DNA of 64,000 nt, from the NCBI GenBank assembly GCA_025642065.1, contig JAODUP010000119.1, positions 909,001 to 973,000 of the forward strand. The letters run 5' to 3'. The notes beneath the pieces were generated by a model. It was not told the origin of the DNA, made no database searches, and saw only the letters and a program-made list of their open reading frames with translations. Source of the stretch: Paralvinella palmiformis. Lineage: Eukaryota > Annelida > Polychaeta > Terebellida > Alvinellidae. Both the position numbers and the translations under genes were made by a program. This document shows, in pieces, positions 54,601 to 64,000 of the stretch; position 1 is the first letter of the stretch, and every line of letters starts with the position of its first letter.

Positions 54601-55088
54601 CGCCTCCATGGCCTAATTGGTAGTGCGGTTGGCCACAGATCTATAGCACCTGGGTTCAAACCCCGGCCGGGCTATGTCAGAAGGTCGCTCGGTCTATTTA
54701 GCCTACTTTATGAATAAAACAGCAACATTACCATTTTACATTTACATGGACAAGTACTGGGCGCCTCTATGGTCTAGTTAGTAGCGCGTTGGACCACAGA
54801 TCACTACCACCTGGGTTCAAACCCCGGCCGGTCGCTCGGTCTATTTAGCCTACTTTATGAACAAAACAGCAACATTACCATTTTACATTTACATGGACAA
54901 GTACTGGGCGCCTCTATGGTCTAGTTAGTAGCGCGTTGGACCACAGGTCACTACCACCTGAGTTCGAACCTCGACGTGGGCATATCTGAAGGGTGTTTCA
55001 TCATTGACTTAGCTTCATTACCTTAGGAGGTCGCTCGGCCCATTTAGCCTACCTTGTGCACAAATGTGGCCGTAAAACAACAATCATC
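54601..55088 (+). repeat. Trimeric tRNA-derived SINE array with one 16-bp target duplication
   Basis: Three heads in direct order begin at 54601, 54761 and 54908 (GCGCCTC-ATGG-CTA-TTAGTAG-GCG, B box GGTTCAAACCCC or AGTTCGAACCTC). The first two bodies lack the GTTTCATC-TTCATTACC segment that the third keeps. The whole array is flanked by ATCACATGGGCAAGTA at 54581-54596 and 55089-55104. Each internal junction repeats an ACATGGACAAGTA-like copy of the 5' flank. Confidence 0.9.
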
Positions 55089-55311
55089 ATCACATGGGCA
55101 AGTAAAGTCAGCATAAGATTTAAGTACTAATCAGTAATTAACTATTTAAGTAGGTAAGTAATATCAGTAATACATAACTACACACCTATATTTCTTGTCA
55201 TAATTATGATATAAATTCTTAAGTGTATACGTGAATTTTCAGTCATATTGTTTTATTTAAAGTCAAAGGATTTGGGTATTTTCAACTGAAACAAACACAC
55301 ACAATCTACCA

Positions 55312-55395
55312 AACATTGTAGTCCAATCAACCAAACAGTGGAGTCCAATCTACCAAACAGTGGAGTCCAATCTACCAGATAAAAGAGTATAATCT
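55312..55395. repeat. Short tandem array, about 3 units of 20-25 bp
   Basis: Repeated TCCAATC(A/T)ACCAAACAGTGG units. Confidence 0.85.
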
Positions 55396-55773
55396 ACTGG
55401 AGTGGATTGTTCACACAGTCTTCTCACAGCTGAGAACAATCATACAAACGGGTGAACATCAATCCCAGTCAGGTGCGTACCTCAATCCAGACACATCTTT
55501 ATTTATTATAGACAGTGTTAAGGTCAGATAGACTATTAGCTATCTGTAAGGATGTTGACTGATGTCTCTCTTGTTAACTTATTGGCATAAAACGATGCAT
55601 CATAACCACCTCTTTATTAATGTAAACATCTTCTAGCTTTTTGAAACATTATGATTAATAATTTTGTGGTCGTCTTGTTAATTTTTGTTGTTGTTGTTAT
55701 TATTATTAAACAAAACTCTTTGTTGCGAGTAACAACCGGTTAAATAATGATTTATAATAAAGGTTGCTTCAGC

Positions 55774-55891
55774 GAGTTGATATACCTGTATGACGTATTT
55801 TATCTGCGATAATAACTTGTCTTCACCAATTAGAGTTGATATACCTGTATGACGCATTTTATCTGCGATAATAACTTGTCTTCACCAATTA
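55774..55891. repeat. 59-bp perfect-like tandem duplication
   Basis: Two copies starting GAGTTGATATACCTGTATGA at 55774 and 55833 differ by one base that I can see, pointing to a recent duplication. Confidence 0.92.
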
Positions 55892-55899
55892 GAGCTGAT

Positions 55900-57170
55900 G
55901 AAATGCTGATAAACAATATTTACCTATTTAACATGACGTACAAACGTTCAATAACAGATTGTGTTACATGGACTCCTATAATTGATGATCACGTAACATA
56001 ACCACATAACTCTTAGTGTGACATATTTGCGTGTTGATTAAACGTACTTCTTTGTATGAGATTACACAAGACAAGATTAAATAATTTATTATGTGACAAG
56101 GAAACATTCTGTATTTCCTCCCCCCCCCACAAGAAAAAGAATTGTGTACTTGAAATATAAAATAAAATCCTGTATCTGAATATATTATTGAAACAATTTC
56201 TGTCTTTCATTAAGCTGTGCCAAATGATACTATAACCTAATCTAATGAACCGATATGTTCTAATAATTAATAGCGCAATAATTGTCTATATAACCATATG
56301 TGTGTCATGTCCTCGTTAAATACGGTACATAAGTATTTAAGTCTATTGAAATATGGCTAATGGATGAATGAACGAATGAATGAATGAATCAATGTTTTTA
56401 ATTTGCTGCCGTTTTAATAAATAAAATAAAAAGAATTACACGTGTGTGACTCGACGTCAACTTGTCTTATGGCTTAAACGCATATCTGATGTTGGTTGAT
56501 CCAGAATGTTCCCTCGTCACGTCACCGATCTGTTGATAAGTCGGAGGTCACGATAATCCCGTTTCAATCGTTGTTGCCCTGTTGATGTATATGAAGTTAG
56601 CGTGTAGGCTGTCAGCTGATCCCACAAACAGGTTTTCATTATCTAGCAATAGTATGGCTCAGATGGTATGTTACTCATCTGTTAGGTGTATGCGATGTTG
56701 TACGGCACATATATAGTCAGTACTGTAGGGATGAGTGGAGAAGATACAATTGTAGGCTTCACGTCTCTGTTCAAATAATATTGTGGCTATTTTATATAAA
56801 TATGGATGCTTCATGTGAGCGTACACATACCGTCATACGTCAGAGATATAAAGCTTAACACATAATATTGTTTTGAACTTGTCTTCTACCTATGTAAGAT
56901 GACCGCTGAATTGAATATATACGTTTTTGCATCGCTATCAACCTAAGGGCATGACACATTTAGCATGGTTGTTTATACCACTTTATGCAATATAAATAAT
57001 AGGTCACGCTTCACGTTGGTGTTCACGTGGCTTTTACGTTCAGCAGATGAAAGTTTACGCTTCCCGTCGTTGACAAATGTTTTTTTAGCTAGTATATTAA
57101 TTTCCTTTCTTAGAATAATAAAACAATAATAATAATTAGCCATTTGATTATAATTCATGTATATCTCTAA
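55900..57170. other. Intergenic DNA, nothing recognised
   Basis: AT-rich; only a GAATGAAT run near 56370 and a slightly GC-richer stretch at 56440-56660. Confidence 0.45.
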
Positions 57171-57171
57171 C

Positions 57172-57206
57172 ACACACACACATACACACACACACACACA
57201 CACATG
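57172..57206. repeat. (CA)n microsatellite
   Basis: CA units with one T interruption. Confidence 0.9.
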
Positions 57207-57998
57207 CATACATATTAGTGGAACACCCACGCGCTGTGCTAGTAAATATAGCTTGACCTTTGACCTCCATCGCCTAGCAGTATGAAGAATTATTAACTGC
57301 CGTGCGATCAGAAAGATTTAATTAATTAATCTAAAGCTACACATCGGTCACCATTTGGTGCTCCATCTGACAGAATGGTAAATCAAATCCTCCGAAGACC
57401 AGCTGTGACGGTATCCTGGTAACGTGTAAACAGCTGTGACCTATAAAGATTGTGAGAGTATTCCAGTGAAATGTGACCGTCCTCGATGGGTCTACGTGTA
57501 AAATCTGTCACATGACCGCAGTCACGTGTGTTTACTATGACAATATCCCGGTGAGTTGTAGACATATAACAATTTCCTCGTCAGATATGACCAGACGCAG
57601 TGACATCCAGTGTGATTGTAACGTTGTATCACAGATAAATAAAAACGAGACAAAACATTTAGTTGTCACAATCACAATTATATGTAAATAACGGCTAAAC
57701 CCCTGCTTCTTGTCACACAGGTGACACAAGTCACACCCCTGCTACTGGTCACACACGAGAAATTGGTCACACTCTTGCCACTTGCCATACACGTGGCATT
57801 GTCCATACTCCGCTTCTTGCCACACATATGACCATGGTGAAACAGTTCTGGCTAATATCTATATAAACACATCTCTATAGTGAGAGACTTAATTATTTTG
57901 ACGGCTGAAATTATACTAAAATGTCGTTAGTTTGGAGATAAATTATACGTTTTTTTCACGTTGAAATAGTTCGCTTGATTTTTGAATATTTGGAAATA

Positions 57999-58160
57999 AA
58001 AACACGCACATACACACACATACACATCGCACGCACATACACATACACACAAGCGTGCGCGCGCACACACACGCGCACGCGCACACACACGCTCCGTATG
58101 TTTACACACACACGCCAGCATGTACACACACACACACACATATATACAAACACACACACC
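57999..58160. repeat. (CA)n with interspersed CG/GCGC tracts
   Basis: Long CA-rich tract with CGCGCA interruptions. Z-DNA-prone alternating purine-pyrimidine sequence; ORFs across it are artefacts. Confidence 0.9.
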
Positions 58161-58599
58161 ATTTCATCACACAACCAAGGAATTTCTCTCAAACCAATCT
58201 CTCAAACCAATAACTTATCAGTATATTTGTTCGTGTCATCATGATATTGACAATAGGTCCCAGCTTTGACAGAACATATCTCATCTTCGTTCTATGTAAC
58301 ACGGTTGGTGCTTTTAATTCTATGCTTCTATTTTATAACGGCAGATCTAAAGACTTTGTTTTCAATTAATTATAAGGAGCATATTATATTAGAAACATTT
58401 CACCAGTTTAAACAAATATATTTATTGTATTATCTCAAACACATACAATGATGTTCTAAGTGGATCAGATATTGATTAAGATGAAAGACTTCATTGTTTA
58501 TAATCCTGTTTATGAATCGGGTCAAAATTCATTGTCATTTTTCCACTATCCGATGAACGCATTAGTACGTCTTTATGGTTATATAATCCCCCACCCCGA

Positions 58600-58680
58600 A
58601 TCATCATAGCGTGCTGGATCATAGATCACTACCACCCGTGTTCGAATATCGTCGTGGGCATATGAAACAGCATCACCAGT
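58600..58680 (+). repeat. SINE head fragment fused to the dispersed repeat
   Basis: GCGTGCTGGATCATAGATCA then ACCACCCGTGTTCGAATATC and CGTGGGCATAT match the SINE head and B-box region. It is truncated and followed immediately by dispersed repeat copy 2. Confidence 0.75.
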
Positions 58681-58689
58681 GGTTTAGAA

Positions 58690-58985
58690 TTGAGGTCTTA
58701 TTCTGGATCATTACTTAACCCATGAATTATCATATCTAAGACAAACCAACTTCAGGAGAAGACTCGATTAAAAAAATTCTACAAATGAAGTCGACTATAA
58801 AATATCTCTAAGGATTTGTGAAGTGGGTTTTAGGGGTAAATTAGTTAATTAAATTGTGATAACTTTTATTGGGTGAACCTAACCAGTTCACTTAGGTGAA
58901 GGTCGTCTAAAGAGAATTGTGGTCATCTCGGTACATGTTGGTCGCTTAAACTTCGGGTTACTGAATTATTAAGAGTACTGTCGGA
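58690..58985 (+). repeat. Unnamed dispersed repeat, copy 2
   Basis: Same family and orientation as 53110-53440, moderately diverged. Confidence 0.75.
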
Positions 58986-59525
58986 ATAAGGGATTAATGC
59001 TTCAGAGGACTTTGTGTTTTAGCCTTAGATTACCAAAGACATACCCGCACGCACGCACGCACGTACGCACGCACGTCCCACGCACGCACACACACACCTC
59101 CTCCAGGCAACATAAAACTCTCCACCAAGAGTATATACGATTAAACGTGATAAATCATATTCATTCTCAGTTTATTAGCGGTCAAATGCAGACACAGCAT
59201 CTCTCCATCACCGGAAGTAGAAGACATTCTATCACCGACGAGGACAATGCCCTGAACGCCATATTGAACTGTGTGACTCTGATAAAAAAGCGAACGATGG
59301 CGCCTTTTATTTTGTATTATCGTCTGCCTTTAAAAGGTTGTAAGGTTTCCTTAGTGATCGAGGAATATCACAAATCAGACAGACACCTGTTACATAATTC
59401 ATGAGTGTTGATAACGACCTCGTCATAAGGTATTTTAATATATGGAGGGCGATATTGATAAATGATGTCAGATGATGAAATTGATACATGACCTATGACC
59501 TTGGCCTGGAGGTAACTGGGAGAAT

Positions 59526-59655
59526 ATGTGTGTGTGTGTGTATGTGTGTTTGCCCTTGATTGCTTGTGTGTGTGTGTGTGTGTGTGCACGTACGCCAGCG
59601 TGCCTCTCTTGTTTTTATTCCCATCTGTGCATGTGTGCATGTGTGTCATGTGCAC

Positions 59656-59733
<78 letters not shown>
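59526..59733. repeat. (TG)n tracts followed by a (TATC)n microsatellite
   Basis: TG tracts at 59526-59588 and an uninterrupted tetranucleotide run of about 19 units at 59658-59733. Confidence 0.95.
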
Positions 59734-59759
59734 ATTTCTGTGTCTGTACTCAGTTCTCT

Positions 59760-60550
59760 ATGCCATATTCGCCATAAAATACAATTATCAGGGAGACTGT
59801 CCACGGATAAACTTTACACATCACAAAGCCAATCAACGACTTGGCAAATCAACCAATTGGAATGAAGCACGTGACAAAGGCTTCTTCTGACACATGTAGC
59901 TGATCCAGAACATGTTCTGGATTTTGATTGGTGACAGATTGGTTAGTGAGGGAATTAGATTATCACGAATGAAAACGATGTCAAGTTGTAATGATGGAGT
60001 AGTTATTTATAACTCTAAAGTCGCTTCTGTTATTATAACAACAAGAACCAGTTCTAAAACTAAAACAATAACAAGTTCATAATAACAATAACAATATCAG
60101 CGGCCACGATTATAACAACAACGAGAATAAAAACTAACGTAATTTCTTATGATCGTGTATTTAGAAAATACATGTCTTAAATAATCATTACATTAAACAG
60201 CCAAAAATGTGTTCTATATTTTATTTTGTTTGCAAAATTCATCTAAACTCGTTTCATTAAATTATTAAAAAATCATTATATATTTGTGTCCGTTCAAATG
60301 TTTATTTCTACACCCCCCCTCCCCCCCACACACATCTAATATAAGCTTAGTGTTCTCCGTATATTATTTTTAGTGCTCTTTACATGTTATTTATTCATTA
60401 ATTATTCATGAGTATCTATTGGAGTCGTTTGTTTAATGTAGTGCGGTGTATTTTGAAATTGTGTTTACTTCTGTTTGGATGTTATGTATATTAGTCGTAG
60501 TTATTTCACGACTGTAACAGCGTGTTTAGTTATTTGCATCTCTGTTGCGT
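59760..60550. other. Intergenic DNA, nothing recognised
   Basis: No ORF of convincing composition; AT-rich, with an (AAC/AAT)-rich segment near 60040-60130. Confidence 0.45.
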
Positions 60551-60553
60551 ATG

Positions 60554-60557
<4 letters not shown>

Positions 60558-60626
<69 letters not shown>
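60558..60626. repeat. (CT)n-(TA)n compound microsatellite
   Basis: CT run directly joined to a TA run. Confidence 0.95.
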
Positions 60627-60630
<4 letters not shown>

Positions 60631-61164
60631 GCGTGCACACACACAATATGAATAATTCCAACAGTAATAATAACATTCACATATTCAAAGAGATTTTTAC
60701 ATTAAACTAACAAGTAAATAAAACAGTAATGAGGTTACTCGCGTCGTAAGATAATTATGTTTAACGCGGCTAAAGAATGATAAATATTTATTTTGATTGA
60801 AGATGTTTGTCTATCTCATATGGCAGTCATATTTTGTCATACTATCTATAATGTCTTGTGTTTGTTTTGTTTATTTGTTTGTTGTACAATCTTGTATATT
60901 AGTCAGTTATAGGTGAGTGATAGATGTTCTAACGTACACTGTTATACGTCCCTTGATACTCCTTTTTACTTTGCAATATTCATTTTGATTTTTCTATCCG
61001 TCTGTGAAGATTTCAACACTCTCCATGTCCGACGTTGGAACTCCTAATGCCATTCGGCACCATTGGGAGTGTCCAACGTGTGGTTCCTTAAACATGAAAC
61101 GTTTTCCTGTCACGTTGTCATTTACTTTTGTCATATACCTAGTTATAGCTGAATCAGGTGAAGA

Positions 61165-61280
61165 CATGTGGAGTTGTCTAGACTTTTTGACGTTAGTAAT
61201 AGGACTCGAACCATGGGATTCCCAGACACGTGGATGTAAACTATATCGGCTTAGCTATTACGTCTCCAGATGTATCCATC
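61165..61280 (-). repeat. tRNA-derived SINE head (third type)
   Basis: On the minus strand, GGAGACGTAATAGCTAAGCC (A-box side) and GGTTCGAGTCC (B box) in tRNA-like spacing, ending ACTAACGTC. The body is not clearly delimited. Confidence 0.65.
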
Positions 61281-61389
61281 GATATCTCCATTGTCTTGTA
61301 CTCATTGTCTTGTACTCATTGTCTTGTACTCATCATGACTTACATTCTGTAGAAATTTCATCAAAATTTGTACCACGTAGCATTTTTAA

Positions 61390-61390
<1 letters not shown>

Positions 61391-61431
<41 letters not shown>
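61391..61431. repeat. (TA)n microsatellite
   Basis: About 20 TA units. Confidence 0.95.
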
Positions 61432-61436
<5 letters not shown>

Positions 61437-61584
61437 GTATAAATTGTCTTGTTTGACTGTTATACGTAATTGTTCAATAACTCATCTTCTATGATATATA
61501 CATTCTTATTTACATGATGACTTATACATCACAGATGATACATTGTTAATTACAATATGACCTTTGTCGTTTGGGGTTAAATAA

Positions 61585-61745
61585 GGCATTCCGATGGCCC
61601 AGCGGTTAGAATACTGCGCTGGTAATTTGTAGGTTGTAGATTCAAATCCGGGTCATATCTGTGTTTATGGGATCTGAGGGTCGTCCCTTGGCTATCTCTA
61701 TACGAGGCTAAGCAACTTAAATAAATTTTAGTATAAATACTGCTA
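61585..61745 (+). repeat. tRNA-derived SINE
   Basis: Head TCCGATGGCCCAGCGGTTAG, B-box-like GATTCAAATCC, then a body ending AAGCAACTTAAATAAATTTT. Same general type as the 30738 element. Confidence 0.8.
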
Positions 61746-62254
61746 TTCGTTATATAACTAATATTTGAACCATAATGTATGATTTATGGGATACACATTG
61801 ATATTTGTCTGGCGATATATATTGTAAACAATACACATTATTGACTAATCATATTATCATTTATATTCTATAGGATCTACATTATAAACTATATCGCATC
61901 TTGTGTATATCTCACACCTCATCCAATCATAGCCTTAACACCGATATCTTCACATCGTAATGTTAGTGAATGTAATTTGTTTCCTGCCTTTGTTAAGTAC
62001 ACAGCAGTGCCGAGAAAATGGCTTTGGTATGTGGAGTCTAAGAATTGTAATGATCTCATTACGTGAAATTTAAATTGCTAAAAGAATTCACCGCAGAGAT
62101 GGTGGTTAAAAACTAGGAAGGCCACTGCTCGGAAGGTCAAAGCTGGGAAGGGCAAAGACACGAAAGATAGAAAACTGATTTTGGCTTGAAGACGAATGGA
62201 AAATGTCTCTAATGTAATTTACTTTTTTGAGATAACCAAAAAATCAGCTGACAG

Positions 62255-62259
<5 letters not shown>

Positions 62260-62290
<31 letters not shown>

Positions 62291-62312
62291 TCCGTCCGTC
62301 CGTCCGTCCGTT
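62260..62312. repeat. (CT)n-(TG)n-(TCCG)n compound microsatellite
   Basis: Three tandem motifs in direct succession. Confidence 0.95.
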
Positions 62313-62621
62313 CATCCACTATATCCCTCACCAGACAGTTTATATTTACGTGCCGTAACCGTCTTGTTGAGGACGATGTCACCTCAGACAGCTGAAACAG
62401 GATGGCGTAATGCCCATCAAGCGACCATTATCGGAGACAAATGAGAGATTTAGTGGCAATAAAACAACTCTGATAATCTCGGCTGATAACATTTAGCAAC
62501 ATTTTAACAATCACTCGAAAAGAATCTTGCCATAAGAGTCTTATCTCGTTATCTGTGAAGAACGGTGAGATAATGTTATCTGCTTCTCGACATTCTTCTA
62601 ATTCTCACAAAATTGTCGCGT

Positions 62622-62785
62622 CACGATGGCTCAGTGGTAGAGTGCTGGATTAGAAAAGCGAGAGGATGTTGGGTAAAATCGGCGATCTCTCGAGTAGTTT
62701 ACTCGGCTATAAATGAGTACCAGATATTTTTTAACCGGTAGCTACGGGTTATATGGTCGTAATTTGAACCAATAAAAGGTGTACT
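62622..62785 (+). repeat. Diverged tRNA-derived SINE
   Basis: Head GATGGCTCAGTGGTAGAGTG followed by CTGGATTAGAAAAGCGAGAG, a tRNA-like 5' half. The B-box half is decayed (GGTAAAATCGGC). Confidence 0.6.
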
Positions 62786-62997
62786 CAGTGGCTGACTATG
62801 ATGTTGCACTGTACTAATGTGTATACGTTTGGTTGTCTATTTGCTGTCATATGTCTGTCTGTCTATACACGTGTGAGTGGTACATAGTGTACACGGATAG
62901 ATCAGCTCAAGATTTAGAATCCTGTTCACTCAATACTGATATTTCATTTTCTAATCTCTTGAATGTGAAATAAAATGGTCATCTAATTGAAATCAAC

Positions 62998-62998
62998 A

Positions 62999-63030
<32 letters not shown>

Positions 63031-63175
63031 CATACACACACATACATACACACATACACACACATACACACACCAATAAACAGTCATCCCCCAATCCACG
63101 ACTGGTAAACGATGGAATGACAAATTACCCCCCCCCCCCCAGTCCTGATAAAACCCCGACCTCCCCCCCCCCCAG
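62998..63175. repeat. (CACG)n/(CA)n tract and poly-C doublet
   Basis: CACG/CA repeat to about 63074, then two C-runs (63128-63140 and 63163-63173) embedded in CCCCCAGTCCT(G/T)A(T/C)AAAAC copies. Confidence 0.9.
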
Positions 63176-63639
63176 TCCTTACAAAACACCGAAATCCTCA
63201 GACAGCCAGTACTAGATTATAATAACTGGAAAATACATTAAATAAGTTGGTTTGTTTTTTTAGACACGAGTCATTGTACTTTTATTTCGTTTTGTAATCT
63301 GCGCGTCTGTGTGTTTTGTTTCTACTATGGCTGGGGGGGGGGGATGATGGGAGGTTATTTGTTGACGGTAATTTTACATCAATGAAGTTCATCTACCTGA
63401 ATAACGGATAACAAAAGGTTTCGTGGCCTTTACGTTGACAATTAAGATGTTCAGAAGATTCTCAGAGTAATTATTTCTATTCTAATTCATCTCCGTTTTG
63501 TGATCGAAAACTAACTCGATCGATTCTTTTGTTTCCTGGCGTTAAATGAAGAACGGTTTTTAATGTCTGAAGACGAGCCTAAGGTCTGTCACGTGGGCAA
63601 CATCAACAAAAATAGTCAACTTCTGGATAATACTGCGCC

Positions 63640-63686
63640 CCCATCTCTCTCTCCATCCCTCCCTCCTTCCCTCCTTCCTTCCTGTG

Positions 63687-63723
<37 letters not shown>

Positions 63724-63725
63724 CT
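63640..63725. repeat. (CCTT)n-rich tract and (CTAT)n microsatellite
   Basis: CCTCCTT-rich tract followed by about 9 CTAT units. Confidence 0.95.
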
Positions 63726-63844
63726 CCCATTGTCTTGTTTAATTTGTGCTGATTCCACTCAATGCAACTCTGTCCCTCTCTCTATCATACTTACAAACAT
63801 ACACACGCCAACTAATATAACATATGTTTATCTTCCTGAATGTT

Positions 63845-63912
63845 TGTGTGTGCGTGCGTGCGTGCGTGTGTGTGCGCGCACGTGTGTGTCCGTGCGTGCG
63901 TGTGTATGTCTC
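63845..63912. repeat. (TG)n/(CGTG)n tract
   Basis: Alternating TG and CGTG/CGCG units; the ORF crossing it is an artefact. Confidence 0.9.
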
Positions 63913-64000
63913 ATTTCCATCTCTATATATATAGAACTGCCAGAACTCATTAGAGCCATCCAACGGTTATACAGCATTAATAATATGGCTATTTGTAATA

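Noticed and set aside
54601..54675. Possible functional tRNA gene
   Set aside because: A- and B-box sequences are tRNA-like, but the cloverleaf is not intact, the sequence continues into a SINE body, and it has sibling copies with target duplications.
57927..58244. Cys/Val- and Thr/His-rich ORFs on both strands
   Set aside because: They come from CA/CG repeat DNA.
58997..59404. 135-aa ORF
   Set aside because: It begins in a CACG repeat and the rest lacks conservation clues or splice context. A small exon around 59220-59350 cannot be excluded.
59526..59890. ORFs containing long Tyr-Leu-Ser-Ile runs
   Set aside because: They come from the (TATC)n and (TG)n microsatellites.
61004..61456. 150-aa ORF
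   Set aside because: It crosses a SINE head and a (TA)n tract and has no coherent domain.

Overview
The window is animal nuclear DNA: AT-rich, with long introns, many (TA)n/(TG)n microsatellites, and tRNA-derived SINEs, LINE and hAT relics. The SINE style and the protein sequence suggest a lophotrochozoan, most likely a mollusc (gastropod). That placement is an inference; no species marker was seen. There is no prokaryotic content, no CRISPR array and no viral gene.

One protein-coding gene dominates and lies on the + strand: rootletin (CROCC), the coiled-coil protein of the ciliary rootlet and centrosome linker. I traced 29 consecutive exon positions (2-30) from 13346 to the TAA at 38651-38653. 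They keep one reading frame across every junction (6132 nt, 2043 residues plus stop with exons 3c and 7a) and follow the remembered human rootletin order from its conserved head-proximal segment to its C-terminus. A typical rootletin N-terminal coil before exon 2 was not found. Instead there are three candidate alternative first exons (5856-6236, 8618-8665, 11742-11864), all ending in phase 0 like exon 2. Two of them fit only if a GC donor (GCAAGT) is used.

The most unusual feature is inside the gene: two clusters of duplicated exons. Exons 3a/3b/3c (15700-16978) are three phase-0 versions of one 21-27 residue segment. Exons 7a/7b (22349-22854) are two phase 0-to-2 versions that cannot be spliced together without an immediate stop and differ by exactly 14 codons (two heptads). 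With three first exons this predicts up to 3 x 3 x 2 = 18 rootletin isoforms from one locus. I do not know of a description of this for rootletin.

Layout: 1-5.8 kb, upstream DNA with repeats; 5.8-13.3 kb, alternative first exons and promoters; 13.3-38.65 kb, rootletin body with SINEs in introns; 38.65 to about 40.7 kb, 3' flank with poly(A) signals; 40.7-64 kb, gene-poor, repeat-rich DNA. The last part holds a 40-bp minisatellite, a hAT element with an 8-bp target duplication (43171-46327), two opposed LINE fragments, a MULE-like MITE, a trimeric SINE with a 16-bp target duplication, a dispersed unnamed repeat in two copies, and dense microsatellites. One small CpG-rich ORF (52258-52467) may be a gene.
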